A DNA stretch of 25,272 nucleotides from CAJPNN01 sp041844735 (lineage in GTDB: Bacteria; Bacillota; Clostridia; Peptostreptococcales; Anaerovoracaceae): NCBI GenBank assembly GCA_041844735.1, contig JBGZBP010000074.1, forward strand, positions 1-25,272, given 5' to 3'. The position numbers were made by a program, and so were the translations under genes. Positions 8,272-17,102 of the stretch are shown here, in pieces. The notes beneath the pieces are model-generated. The model was given only the letters and a program-made list of their open reading frames with translations. It had not been told where the DNA came from and did no database searches. Position 1 is the stretch's first letter; every line of letters begins with the position of its first letter.

Positions 8272-9337
8272 TTCGCAATCTCTCTTTCACATCCACATCG
8301 CCAAAATCGCCTCTAACCATTATGATTTCGTAGCCGATTTTCTTCATATCTTCCTGAAGTTCCAAAAGCCCTTCAACTGCTTCCAACCCTTTGTTCGCCT
8401 TGTTATCATACAACTGATAGCAATCCCTTATATCCGGCGGAGAGATGTTCGGCATTATAACATTTGCCCCCGCAAGTATACCTCTGCTTCTTCCATCAGG
8501 AGAAAGAGTTGCCAACGCTGTTGTAGCCGGAAGCATAGCCATCGGCAGCATCAACCTTATGATTGAGATAAAAAAGAGAGTCTTTTGCAAATCTCCCTTT
8601 TCTTCATCTTTAAACGGTGTCTCCCTATGCGGTAAAAAAGGTCCTATCCCGACCATTTCCGGTTTAAGATTATATATGAAATCCATATCATATGCCAAAG
8701 ACAAGGATGTCTGTTTTGGCGATCCTACCATAAATCCGACTCCCGTCTGATATGCATTTTTCTTTAATTCCGATATACAATCCATTCTTTTCTCAAAACT
8801 CTGGCTTTTTTCATGAAGAAAATCATAGTGCTCCTTTAAAGCCGTTTCATGCCTCAACAGATATCTATCCGCACCGGCTTCCTTAAAAAGCTTATAATCT
8901 TCCCTATCCCTTTCACCTAAAGACAACGTAATCGCCACATTCGGAAATCTTTTTTTAATTTCCCTTAACATATTGCATATTTTGTCTGATGAAAAAAACG
9001 GATCCTCTCCACCTTGTATCACAAATGTTCTGAATCCTGCTGTATACGCTTTCTCACAAGATGCAACAACATCCTCAAGTGAGAGTCTATAGCGTTCAAC
9101 TTTGCTGTTACCTGCTCTGATACCGCAATAAAGACAATTATTCTTACAATAGTTTGTAAGTTCAATAAGCCCTCTTATATATATTTTATTTCCAAAATAC
9201 TTATACTGTACTTCTCTCGCTATACTGTGTAACCATTCCAAATCAACGGACTTCCAGTTTTCTATAAGCTGCTGCCAGCTTTCAATAGATAAATTTTCGC
9301 CATTTGAAACAGCCGTTATCAGATCTTTGTTCTTCAA
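8264..9337 (-). CDS. hydE: [FeFe]-hydrogenase H-cluster radical SAM maturase HydE
   Basis: HydE is a radical-SAM enzyme that acts on the HydG product during assembly of the 2Fe subcluster. The 357-residue protein has C64-x3-C68-x2-C71 in NYCKNNCLYCGIRAGN, which lines up closely with the family, then TFVIQGGEDPF, a typical HydE/BioB-like barrel segment. No in-frame ATG exists near the start. The start is a TTG at 9337, with GGGGGGA (inside the ctpA 3' end) 9-10 bases upstream and only 3 bases between the ctpA stop and the TTG. It overlaps hydG by 8 bases. Confidence 0.96.
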   Translation of the reverse strand: MKNKDLITAVSNGENLSIESWQQLIENWKSVDLEWLHSIAREVQYKYFGNKIYIRGLIELTNYCKNNCLYCGIRAGNSKVERYRLSLEDVVASCEKAYTAGFRTFVIQGGEDPFFSSDKICNMLREIKKRFPNVAITLSLGERDREDYKLFKEAGADRYLLRHETALKEHYDFLHEKSQSFEKRMDCISELKKNAYQTGVGFMVGSPKQTSLSLAYDMDFIYNLKPEMVGIGPFLPHRETPFKDEEKGDLQKTLFFISIIRLMLPMAMLPATTALATLSPDGRSRGILAGANVIMPNISPPDIRDCYQLYDNKANKGLEAVEGLLELQEDMKKIGYEIIMVRGDFGDVDVKERLRNV

Positions 9338-9340
9338 CTT

Positions 9341-10534
9341 TTATTTTCCCCCCAGAACATCCTTCGCTTTCTCCAAGGCTCTGTCAACCGTATCATCTTT
9401 ACTGTTTGCAATCTCAATGTCAGGAACTATTCCCTTTTTATGTATGGAGTTGCCTTTCGGAGAAAAGTATTCCATCGTTGTAAGCTTAATACCGTCTCCT
9501 CCGGGGAACTGAAGGGTAGACTGTATTATACCCTTTCCATACGATTTCGTTCCTATAATAACTCCGGACTTGGTATCTTTAACACCCGCCGCAAGCATTT
9601 CAGATGCGGATGCCGAAAACTCATTTAAAAGTATTACATACGGCTGTTTTATCTTGCCCGGTTTTGACTTATACACTTGACGTTGCCCCATATTATCCTT
9701 TGCATAACATATGACACCTTTAGGCAATAAGTCGTCCGCAACTTCCATAGCTTCATCCACATATCCCCCGAGATTATTTCTCAAATCAATTATAAATGAT
9801 GCAGCACCATCCTTTTTAAGCTCAAGATACTTTTTCTTAAAGTCTCTTGCAACTCGCTCATGAAATGCTTGTATTCTTATATACCCTATTTTTTCATTGT
9901 TTACGCCATCAATTATATTTCCGTATACCGAGGTGCTCTCTATTTCTCTCCTCGTTATCTCAAAATCCCTAACATTACCCGTATCGGCCTGCTTTATCGT
10001 AATCACAACTTTCGTACCGGCAACTCCTCTCATAGCCGCCGATGCCTCTGTTATTTTATCTGCACCATATGCTTTACCGTCTACTTTCAGCAGTATATCT
10101 CCCTTTTTTACACCTGCCGCCTTTGCAGGGCCACCGGCGAAAACTTCTTCAATTTTTATGACATTCCCATCGGATTTCTGCAAAAGCGTTCCGGTGCCCA
10201 CATAGTTATCTGCACTTTCTTTCAACATCGCAGCATATTCTTCTTTTGTCATATATTCTGAATATGGATCGTCCAATCCCTTAAAAAGCCCTTTATACAT
10301 GGAAGTATACAATTTTTCTTTATCTACGGGTTTATAGTAGCTCGATTCAATTACTCGATCCAACTCATAGAGCTTTGCGTACCGTTTTTCCAGGTTTTTA
10401 TAATATTCCATCTTACTCATTTTCGCATTCTCCCCGAACACGTTTGAGATACCGAAAGACCCTAAACTTCCGATGAAAACACCCACTATTAATGCCAATA
10501 TCATTTTTTTGTTAAATTTAGCGTTAATCTTCAT
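9341..10534 (-). CDS. ctpA: S41 family carboxyl-terminal processing protease (CtpA/CtpB type)
   Basis: A membrane-anchored serine protease of 397 residues acting outside the membrane. An N-terminal signal anchor spans about residues 10-33, a PDZ domain covers about 100-190 (VFAGGPAKAAGVKKGDILLKVDG), and the S41 catalytic core follows. The Ser-Lys-Gln set is visible as Ser309 in FSASASE, Lys334 in SYGKG and Gln338. The numbering matches my recollection of Bacillus CtpB. CtpB-type proteases process sporulation or cell-wall proteins. Next to ftsEX and an M23 hydrolase, this copy probably trims or degrades envelope hydrolases; that is inference from neighbours. Its ATG overlaps the recJ end by 11 bases, with a GGGGG ribosome site. 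Confidence 0.95.
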   Translation of the reverse strand: MKINAKFNKKMILALIVGVFIGSLGSFGISNVFGENAKMSKMEYYKNLEKRYAKLYELDRVIESSYYKPVDKEKLYTSMYKGLFKGLDDPYSEYMTKEEYAAMLKESADNYVGTGTLLQKSDGNVIKIEEVFAGGPAKAAGVKKGDILLKVDGKAYGADKITEASAAMRGVAGTKVVITIKQADTGNVRDFEITRREIESTSVYGNIIDGVNNEKIGYIRIQAFHERVARDFKKKYLELKKDGAASFIIDLRNNLGGYVDEAMEVADDLLPKGVICYAKDNMGQRQVYKSKPGKIKQPYVILLNEFSASASEMLAAGVKDTKSGVIIGTKSYGKGIIQSTLQFPGGDGIKLTTMEYFSPKGNSIHKKGIVPDIEIANSKDDTVDRALEKAKDVLGGK

Positions 10535-12245
10535 AAGCTACCCCCAATTCTTCTCCTGACTCCCTTATATCAATAACTTTTATTTGAACATTGCTCCTGC
10601 CGTTAAACTTATTTTTTTCTACATACCCTGCAACATCTATTCTCAATCCTTTGTGCATTATATCCTTGTATTCATTAGCTCTCTGAAACAAAATACACCC
10701 TACTGTTCCTGCACCCGGAATATCTATATTGAATCTGACATGCCTTGCTTCCTCTCCTATGTAGTTATAATTATTTATGTATGTATTTCTCACCACAAAA
10801 ATAGGTTTCTCATTCTTATACCCGAACGGTCCCAGACTGTCTACCAGATCACAAAACTTAAGGTTGAGTTCAGGTAAAGTCACTTCCGCATCTATTTTCA
10901 GCCATTTTACAAAAATGTCCGGATTACTTTCATTTTTTCTCCTCAACTCCTCATTCAGGCTTCTTCTTAACAGATTCAAATTTTCTTCCTTCAAAGAGAA
11001 GCCGCACGCTCCCGAATGACCTCCGAACTTTTCATACAAATGGCTGTATTTACTCAATAAGTCATACAGGTTTACAGTCTCTATGCTCCTTGCTGTTCCC
11101 TTCAGCAGACCGTCCTTGCTCTCTGTAACTATAGCAGTTGGTCTGTCATACTTGTCCTTAATCTTTCCGGCAACTATGCCAGTCACTCCCTCGTGTGCAT
11201 TTTTTGCATCTATAAGTATAAATTTATCATCACCATATTTTCTGTCGACCATATCACAACATTCCCGGAAAGTTTCCTCCTGTATCAACTTCCTCATCTC
11301 ATTTTTTTCTATGAGCTGCGTGACATAGTTCTCAATTTTGTGCCTGTCATTTGATGTCAGCAGTTCTACACAAAATCCGGCATAGTCCATTCTCCCTGCG
11401 GCGTTTATGTGCGGAACTATTTTATACCCCATCTGTTCACTTGTAATTTCATTTCTGTTAACACCTATTTTCTCCATCAAAATAGCCAATCCGAGGCGCT
11501 GTCCCTTTTTTATAATATTCATTCCGTATTTTGTGAGGGTTCTATTCTCGGAACAAAGCGGTACTATATCTCCGATTGTCGCAATAGCCACAAGATCAAG
11601 ACATTGATTTATAACACTTTTGGGCAACTCACTTCTGCGCTGTATAGCCTGCGCTATTTTAAAAGCCACACCACACCCGCATAAATCCTTAAAAGGATAT
11701 TTGCAGTCCTCCTGCTTCGGATTTATCAACAAACAATCAGGCCTCTCTTCTGCAATTGAGTGATGATCCGATACTATAATATCCATCCCCAAACTTTTTG
11801 CATATTTGACCTCATCGACAGAAACGCTGCCGCAGTCCACAGTTATTATCAGGTCGGCATTTTCAATATATATCTTATCTATAGCCTCATTGCTCAGTCC
11901 ATATCCCTCATCAAACCTTGACGGCAGATAATACATAATATTATCCGTAAGATTCCCCAGCACCTCAATTAAAAGTGATACTGACGTAATTCCGTCAGTA
12001 TCATAATCTCCATATATGCATATTTTACTGTTTTGTGAAACGTGACGCAATATCAGTGTCACCGCTTCCTCCATATCTTTCAATAAAAAAGGGTCATAAG
12101 TAACCTGAGGTCTTTCACTAAGAAATTCAAAAGCCTCATTCATATCATTAATTCCCCTGCTGCTTATTATGTTGCAAATCACAGGATGTATTTTACTGTT
12201 ACCGTCAATTCCATTACTCTTTCTAACAACCCATTTTTTATCCAT
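10524..12245 (-). CDS. recJ: Single-stranded-DNA-specific 5'-3' exonuclease RecJ
   Basis: RecJ degrades 5'-tailed single-stranded DNA in recombination and base-excision repair. The 573-residue protein has the DHH-family motifs: D80-YDTDG (first metal aspartates), DLIITVDCGS near 131, D160-H-H162 (VSDHH), a DHHA1 domain with GGHSGACGFSL near residue 408, and a C-terminal OB-fold domain. It is the short, E. coli-like form and lacks the roughly 200-residue C-terminal extension of Bacillus RecJ. The ATG lies 3 bases after the M23 peptidase stop, with GGGGTGG upstream. A DNA repair gene sits here inside a cell-envelope operon, which is more likely transcriptional convenience than a shared pathway. 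Confidence 0.96.
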   Translation of the reverse strand: MDKKWVVRKSNGIDGNSKIHPVICNIISSRGINDMNEAFEFLSERPQVTYDPFLLKDMEEAVTLILRHVSQNSKICIYGDYDTDGITSVSLLIEVLGNLTDNIMYYLPSRFDEGYGLSNEAIDKIYIENADLIITVDCGSVSVDEVKYAKSLGMDIIVSDHHSIAEERPDCLLINPKQEDCKYPFKDLCGCGVAFKIAQAIQRRSELPKSVINQCLDLVAIATIGDIVPLCSENRTLTKYGMNIIKKGQRLGLAILMEKIGVNRNEITSEQMGYKIVPHINAAGRMDYAGFCVELLTSNDRHKIENYVTQLIEKNEMRKLIQEETFRECCDMVDRKYGDDKFILIDAKNAHEGVTGIVAGKIKDKYDRPTAIVTESKDGLLKGTARSIETVNLYDLLSKYSHLYEKFGGHSGACGFSLKEENLNLLRRSLNEELRRKNESNPDIFVKWLKIDAEVTLPELNLKFCDLVDSLGPFGYKNEKPIFVVRNTYINNYNYIGEEARHVRFNIDIPGAGTVGCILFQRANEYKDIMHKGLRIDVAGYVEKNKFNGRSNVQIKVIDIRESGEELGVAYED

Positions 12246-12248
12246 ATA

Positions 12249-13361
12249 TTATAACCACCCCATAGGATTTTTATATTCTCCGTTAACTCTGACCTCGAAG
12301 TGCAAGTGATTTCCTGTCGAACTGCCTGTGCTGCCTACATATGATATCACCTGACCTTTTTGCACGCTCGCTCCCGTGCCTACGGCTAAAGAACTGTTAT
12401 GTGCATAAAGTGTAACTATTCCGCCTCCGTGATCCACCATCACCATGTTTCCATAGCTTCCTGCGGGGCCTGCCTTAATGACAACTCCCGTATTTGCCGC
12501 CCTGACAGGTGTCCCGTGAGGTGCCGATATATCTATGCCTGTGTGCAGTTTTCTCTCTTTAAGTATAGGGTGTATTCTGTAACCGAAAGGACTCGATATT
12601 TTTCCGTTTACCGGCCACATAAAAACGCCTCCGGTATATTTTGTGCCTGAACTTTGAAGTCTCCTGATTTCAGCCGTTATCCTGTTTGCTTCTCTGTTCA
12701 GTGCATCTATATCCGCTGCCAATTTCTGATTCTCCTTGGCTACCTGATTTTTCATTACCATTATAGTTGATTTATTCGCTGCCAGAGTACGTTTTTGAGT
12801 TTCATGCTGTTGTTGCTGCTTTTTCAAAGTGTATTGCAGGCTTGCCAATCGTCTTTTTTCAAGTGCTGCCGCATCTCTGCTATCCTTGAGTTTGTTTAAA
12901 ATTTTCGCATCGTTCATATAGATTTTTTTGACCATTTCCATATTGTCAATAAAATCCGATATGCTTGCAGAACCCAGCACAACTTCTATTATGCTGCTGC
13001 CGCTGTCATTCATATACATGCTTCTGAGACGCTTTTCCAAGTTCGCTTTCTGACTTGCAACATTTGCTTCAGCAGCAGCCAACCTTCTCTGTGCATCGGA
13101 AACCTTACCTGCCGTAACATTTATACTTCCCTCAAGCTTTTGAATATTCGCCTCAGTTTTATTAATGCTTCCCTGTATCTGAATAATTTTATTGGTCAAG
13201 TTTTTCTCTTTCTTCTTACCCTCTCTGAGATCATGCTTTGTCTTGTTCAGCTTGTTTTGTACATTATTCAATTTTTCGTTATTGTTCGCAAATACTGCAA
13301 TTCCGGTAAAAAAAGTTATCATAATCACTATAATTACCGACAATTTGAACTTTCTGCCCAA
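12249..13361 (-). CDS. EnvC-like M23 peptidase with coiled coil (FtsEX-associated murein hydrolase)
   Basis: A secreted 370-residue protein with a signal peptide at residues 7-25 (hydrophobic core ending in AVFA), a long coiled coil from about 27 to 238 broken by a GSASISDFIDN linker, and a C-terminal LytM/M23 domain at about 250-370. The zinc ligands appear complete: H273 and D277 in LHTGIDIS, H354 in NHLHFE, with H321 and H352 as catalytic histidines. Unlike E. coli EnvC, it is therefore probably an active peptidoglycan endopeptidase. The coiled coil is the part that EnvC-type proteins use to bind FtsX. The start is TTG at 13361 with GGGAGGTG 7 bases upstream; no ATG precedes the signal peptide. 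It lies 26 bases after ftsX. Confidence 0.93.
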   Translation of the reverse strand: MGRKFKLSVIIVIMITFFTGIAVFANNNEKLNNVQNKLNKTKHDLREGKKKEKNLTNKIIQIQGSINKTEANIQKLEGSINVTAGKVSDAQRRLAAAEANVASQKANLEKRLRSMYMNDSGSSIIEVVLGSASISDFIDNMEMVKKIYMNDAKILNKLKDSRDAAALEKRRLASLQYTLKKQQQQHETQKRTLAANKSTIMVMKNQVAKENQKLAADIDALNREANRITAEIRRLQSSGTKYTGGVFMWPVNGKISSPFGYRIHPILKERKLHTGIDISAPHGTPVRAANTGVVIKAGPAGSYGNMVMVDHGGGIVTLYAHNSSLAVGTGASVQKGQVISYVGSTGSSTGNHLHFEVRVNGEYKNPMGWL

Positions 13362-13387
13362 GCAAATACACCTCCCGACACTTTTAT

Positions 13388-14284
13388 TTATTTATTTAAA
13401 AATCTTCTCATAGAAGCTATACTTCCGCACGCACCTATGCTTACTCCCAATGCCATGAATATCCATATGAGATTGCTCATCATGAATTTCAGAGAAACCA
13501 ATCTGGTTCTCATAGCAATGTTTACAGGATTCTCTACATATCCTAACAACTGTTTGTATATTAAACTCACCAGACCCACTGCAATAAGAGACGACAATAC
13601 TCCTATTATAATACCCTCAAACAGGAACGGTGCCCTAACAAACCAGTTGGTCGCTCCTATATGTTTCATTATGCTTATTTCCTTGCCCCTTGCATGGACT
13701 GTCAACTTGATAGTGTTTGCCACTACTATCGTAGAAACTAAAATCAAAAACGATATTATAACTATTGCCCCCATCTGTATGTTTCTCGACAGCTTAATAA
13801 GTCCGGCTACAACTTCCTTATAATACTTTATCTTCTCTATTCCGTCGTATTTACCTACAGCCTCTACAACTTTTTCAGTCTTGGCAATATCCTTTATGTT
13901 AATAATAACGGAATTCGGAAGAGGATTCGGATTCAAACCGTCAAGTAAATATCCGTTTTCTTTCCATTTTTTTCTTTTCCAATTCTCAAGTGCCTGATCC
14001 TTACTTTGATAATAGGCTTTTGCAACATTATCCATACCGGATATTTCCGATGCCATCTGCTGTCCCTGTTCTACAGTTACCTCATCTTTCAAGAAAATTT
14101 CTACTTTATCAAAATCTTTTTTAACGTCCGCCACCATAACATTGATGTTTATGGTTAAGATGAAAAACAAACCCAGTATCAACAACATGGCTGTTATTGA
14201 AAAAATAGATGCTATGCTCATATTTTTGTTTCTGATAATCTGTCTGCAAGATTGTTTTAAGGAATAAATAAAGCTTCTTAACAT
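13388..14284 (-). CDS. ftsX: Cell division protein FtsX
   Basis: FtsX is the membrane subunit of the FtsEX complex, which passes cytoplasmic ATP hydrolysis to extracellular murein hydrolases. The 298-residue protein has the typical plan: a short cytoplasmic N-terminus, TM1 at about 22-45, an extracellular domain of about 120 residues, then three C-terminal helices around 173-195, 222-245 and 270-292. IKLTVHARGKEISIMKHIGATNWFVRAPFLFEG is represented by segments typical of the FtsX core (VHARGKEISIMKHIGAT). The ATG overlaps the ftsE 3' end by 7 bases, so translation is coupled. The next gene downstream is the coiled-coil M23 peptidase expected to be its partner. Confidence 0.96.
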   Translation of the reverse strand: MLRSFIYSLKQSCRQIIRNKNMSIASIFSITAMLLILGLFFILTININVMVADVKKDFDKVEIFLKDEVTVEQGQQMASEISGMDNVAKAYYQSKDQALENWKRKKWKENGYLLDGLNPNPLPNSVIINIKDIAKTEKVVEAVGKYDGIEKIKYYKEVVAGLIKLSRNIQMGAIVIISFLILVSTIVVANTIKLTVHARGKEISIMKHIGATNWFVRAPFLFEGIIIGVLSSLIAVGLVSLIYKQLLGYVENPVNIAMRTRLVSLKFMMSNLIWIFMALGVSIGACGSIASMRRFLNK

Positions 14285-15087
14285 TGCTCTACCTCCTTAT
14301 CTTCTTCCAAGGTCTCATTTTTTTCAATTTTAAATGCCCCTGCCTTAAAAGATATGGTATCTTCTTTTATTCGCTCGATTGCAGACTTTGCTTGTTTCGG
14401 TCTTTCTCCATCTTTTCCATATGCTCCGCCTTCAATATCTCTTACTATTTTTCCGCTATTTATTGCAATTACCCTCTTTGCCATCTGGTCTACGATATCC
14501 TTTGCGTGAGTCACCATCACTATCGTCGTGCCTCTAAGATTTATTTGCTCCAAAAGCTTCATTATTTCCCATGCCGTATCCGGATCCAAATTTCCTGTAG
14601 GCTCATCTGCAATCAACAGTTCCGGTTTGTTTATAATCGCCCTCGCTATGGCCACTCTCTGCTGCTCACCTGCAGAAAGTTCCCCCGGATACTTGTCTGC
14701 TTTTGAACTTATACCTACCAGGTTGAGCACTTGAGGTACCTGTCTCTTAATAGTTCTCTTACTTGTATGTAAAATTTCCATTGCAAATGCAACGTTCTCA
14801 TAGACAGTTTTCTGTGGCAACAACCTGAAATCCTGGAAAACCATCCCCATCCCTCTTCTAAGAGACGGTATCAACCTTGATGAGAGCTTTGTAACTTCCT
14901 TTCCGCTGACACTGATTCTTCCCGAATCAGCCTTTATTTCTCTGGTAATTAACTTTATGAACGTGGACTTGCCTGCTCCCGACGGTCCCACAAGAAATAC
15001 AAAATCGCCTCTATTTATCTCAACACTGACATCTTGTATGCCTATATTATTACCATACATTTTCGTAACTTTGTCAAAAACAATCAT
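14278..15087 (-). CDS. ftsE: Cell division ATP-binding protein FtsE with an extended C-terminal tail
   Basis: FtsE is the cytoplasmic ABC ATPase of FtsEX. Walker A is G34-PSGAGKS-T42, the Q-loop lies in MVFQDFRLLP, the signature is LSAGEQQRVAIARA, Walker B is LLIADEPTGNLD, and the H-loop is VTHAKD. The core is about 222 residues, the normal FtsE length. After it comes a charged tail of roughly 45 residues, from about GGAYGKDG to the C-terminal cysteine, which most FtsE proteins lack. The ATG is preceded by AAAGGAT 8 bases upstream. The gene starts a new transcription unit, with a promoter about 100 bases upstream. Confidence 0.96.
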   Translation of the reverse strand: MIVFDKVTKMYGNNIGIQDVSVEINRGDFVFLVGPSGAGKSTFIKLITREIKADSGRISVSGKEVTKLSSRLIPSLRRGMGMVFQDFRLLPQKTVYENVAFAMEILHTSKRTIKRQVPQVLNLVGISSKADKYPGELSAGEQQRVAIARAIINKPELLIADEPTGNLDPDTAWEIMKLLEQINLRGTTIVMVTHAKDIVDQMAKRVIAINSGKIVRDIEGGAYGKDGERPKQAKSAIERIKEDTISFKAGAFKIEKNETLEEDKEVEQC

Positions 15088-15190
15088 ACACAGATATCCT
15101 TTCTAATTTTTGATATATCCCATAAGCAGTAATTTTCTCTGATAACCCTGCTGTAAGTCGCCTATTTATCACAACTAACTTTTCGCAATT

Positions 15191-15220
15191 ATTATATCAT
15201 ACCGTATAACATTTTTCCAA
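15191..15220 (-). promoter_or_regulatory. Sigma-A type promoter for ftsE and the downstream operon
   Basis: On the - strand TTGGAA (15220-15215), an 18-base spacer and TATAAT (15196-15191) are preceded by TG-A, an extended -10. The predicted start near 15184 leaves a leader of about 97 bases before the ftsE ATG. It begins just after the stop of the ParA-like gene, and no terminator separates the two. Confidence 0.75.
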
Positions 15221-15224
15221 TTCC

Positions 15225-16091
15225 TTAAACCTCTATTTCATCAATTATTTCATTTACAGACTTATAGAGAATGCTTCTTGCCTCACTTAGAGTCCATAAT
15301 ATTTTACATCTGTATTCCGCTTTATACACAAGCTCCCTGTACACTTGGGGAATCGAAATATATTTATCAATATCAAGATATCTACGTACTTCAGGCTTGT
15401 TAACCCCCGAATTGTCTTTGTTTATAACATATATTACGTTAATATCTTTATTCTCTTCAATTTTCTTGATTTCTTCAAGCATCTGCTTTCCCATAATCAG
15501 TTTGTCGGGCTTCGGATCTATTACAAAAATAATGTGGTCCTGCTGCAGCATCAGCATCTTCCAATCCCGCCATATCATACCGCAGGTAGGAACTTGCTTT
15601 TCATATCTCATTAAAGTCTTGTTCAGTGCGGGAAATATGGAAACAGTAAAATCTCCCTGCAGCCTTTCCTGCATTATGCTTGCCCTCTTATAGTAGTCAA
15701 ATGACATTACATTATCCATGTTCTCGTCAAACTCTCTAAGGTGTTGCTCCGGTCTATATATAGACCAGTTTATATCATCATCAAAGTTATTAATCTTTCC
15801 TATGTTCTCCCCTTTATTAGCCAGATCGAACATATCAAAAAATTTCTTATGTTCAAATCGCTTCTCTATATTGAGCTGGTAATAAAAAGTGTTACCGCTC
15901 AAATCCAAAAACGCAGGCTTCAGTTTTTTCACTTTGGACATCGCCTTTGCTAAATTTACACCGACAAATCCCGCACCTGCATTTTGGTACATAGGCATCA
16001 CGGCAATCTTTGGCTTCCCCTTAATTCTATACTCCGATTCCTCATCCTTGCTCTTCTCAAAAATTCTAAAAAAGGTATTACTTCCCTCCAT
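15225..16091 (-). CDS. ParA/MinD-like fold protein lacking the Walker A lysine; function unknown
   Basis: I do not recognise this 288-residue protein by name. Its pattern resembles a SIMIBI (ParA/MinD/CobQ) nucleotide-binding domain: a beta strand KIAVMPMY, then NAGAGFVGVNLAKAMSK at about residues 37-53 in the Walker A position, AFLDLSGN at 60-67 in the ParA switch position, IIFVIDPKPDKL, and IYVINKDNSG where an NKxD-like strand is expected. The signature and catalytic lysines of the deviant Walker A motif are missing, so ATP hydrolysis is doubtful. No membrane helix is seen. The ATG at 16091 has AAAGGA 7 bases upstream and follows the promoter by about 28 bases; the TTG at 16154 is the promoter -35 box itself. 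Its position just before ftsE suggests a division or envelope role. Confidence 0.75.
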   Translation of the reverse strand: MEGSNTFFRIFEKSKDEESEYRIKGKPKIAVMPMYQNAGAGFVGVNLAKAMSKVKKLKPAFLDLSGNTFYYQLNIEKRFEHKKFFDMFDLANKGENIGKINNFDDDINWSIYRPEQHLREFDENMDNVMSFDYYKRASIMQERLQGDFTVSIFPALNKTLMRYEKQVPTCGMIWRDWKMLMLQQDHIIFVIDPKPDKLIMGKQMLEEIKKIEENKDINVIYVINKDNSGVNKPEVRRYLDIDKYISIPQVYRELVYKAEYRCKILWTLSEARSILYKSVNEIIDEIEV

Positions 16092-16125
16092 CACAGATTC
16101 CTTTCCGGTCACCATCTTTTGGAAA

Positions 16126-16154
16126 ATAATACCATTTATTTTTATTTTTGTCAA
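16126..16154 (-). promoter_or_regulatory. Near-consensus sigma-A promoter for the ParA-like gene
   Basis: On the - strand a perfect TTGACA (16154-16149) and TATTAT (16131-16126) are separated by 17 bases, with TG-G before the -10 box. Transcription should start near 16119, 28 bases upstream of the chosen ATG. The promoter lies in the gap after the transketolase stop. Confidence 0.85.
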
Positions 16155-16175
16155 TATAAATATGTTAGCGGATGC

Positions 16176-17102
16176 TTAAAGTCTTTTAGCTTTTTTTACT
16201 ATATTGTCAACGGTCAATCCATATTCTTCAAGCAATTCATCCGGCGCTCCTGATTGTCCGAATCTGTCATCAACAGCTACCGACTCCATTTTGCAAGGTG
16301 CCGTTCTCACTACTACCTCGGCTATCGCACCGTAAAGTCCTCCCATCACTGAATGTTCCTCACAAACGAGTATTTTCCCTGTTTCCTGTGCCGCCTTTAT
16401 TATAGTCTCCTCATCTATCGGTTTGATTGTATGAACATCCAATACCGCTGCTTCTATTCCGTCTTTTTTCAAGATTTCCGCTGCTTCCAATGCCTTGCTT
16501 ACCATTATTCCTGTAGCTGCTATGGTCACATCCTTGCCTTCTCTCAACTTGCTGATTTTACCGAGCTTCACATCAAAATCATCGCTATAAACGGTCGGCA
16601 CGTTCGCTCTGCCGAGCCTTACATAGCACGGCCCGTCAACACTTGCTATTTCTTCAATAAGTTTAGCAGTGGAAATTCCGTCTGCCGGAGAAACAACTGT
16701 CATCCCCGGTATCGCTCTCATCAATGCAATATCCTCAACAGTTTGATGGCTTCCCCCATCTTCACCGACCGTGATTCCGGCATGCGTTGCACATATTTTA
16801 ACATTAGCCTGTGTATACCCTATAGAATTTCTAATAATCTCATACGCTCTTCCTGCCGCAAACATCGCGAATGTCGATGCAAACACTGTCTTACCTGATA
16901 ATGCAAGTCCGGCTGCAACACCATACATATTCTGCTCCGCTATTCCCATATTGAAAAATCTGTCCGGAAATGACTTAGCAAATTCAGCAGTCATGGTTGA
17001 CTTGGAAAGATCTGCATCCAGTACAACAATATCTTTATTCTTTTCTCCCATCTTAACAAGAGTTTCCCCGTACGCCTTTCTTGTTGCAATTTTCTCGGCC
17101 AT
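16176..17102 (-). CDS. Transketolase, C-terminal subunit
   Basis: The second half of a split transketolase, 308 residues, containing the pyrimidine-binding and C-terminal domains. Transketolase moves two-carbon units between ketose and aldose phosphates in the pentose phosphate pathway. The TPP-activating glutamate is Glu56 in MGIAEQNMYG, and the THAGITVGEDGGSHQTVEDI block at residues 107-124 is typical of the split type and of DXS/PDH-E1 beta relatives. It is translated after the N-terminal subunit with a one-base TAATG overlap, and GGGAGGTG lies inside the upstream gene. The paired N-terminal subunit argues for transketolase rather than 1-deoxyxylulose-5-phosphate synthase. No terminator is visible after its stop. 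Confidence 0.95.
   Translation of the reverse strand: MAEKIATRKAYGETLVKMGEKNKDIVVLDADLSKSTMTAEFAKSFPDRFFNMGIAEQNMYGVAAGLALSGKTVFASTFAMFAAGRAYEIIRNSIGYTQANVKICATHAGITVGEDGGSHQTVEDIALMRAIPGMTVVSPADGISTAKLIEEIASVDGPCYVRLGRANVPTVYSDDFDVKLGKISKLREGKDVTIAATGIMVSKALEAAEILKKDGIEAAVLDVHTIKPIDEETIIKAAQETGKILVCEEHSVMGGLYGAIAEVVVRTAPCKMESVAVDDRFGQSGAPDELLEEYGLTVDNIVKKAKRL

Noticed and set aside
13140..13823. 227-residue + strand ORF opposite the M23 peptidase and ftsX
   Set aside because: It is the antisense of two clearly recognised genes; the composition is a mirror of their codons and there is no ribosome site.
16092..16154. Longer N-terminus for the ParA-like protein (TTG at 16154 or ATG at 16115)
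   Set aside because: The TTG is the -35 box of the promoter, and the ATG at 16115 would be almost at the transcription start with no ribosome site.
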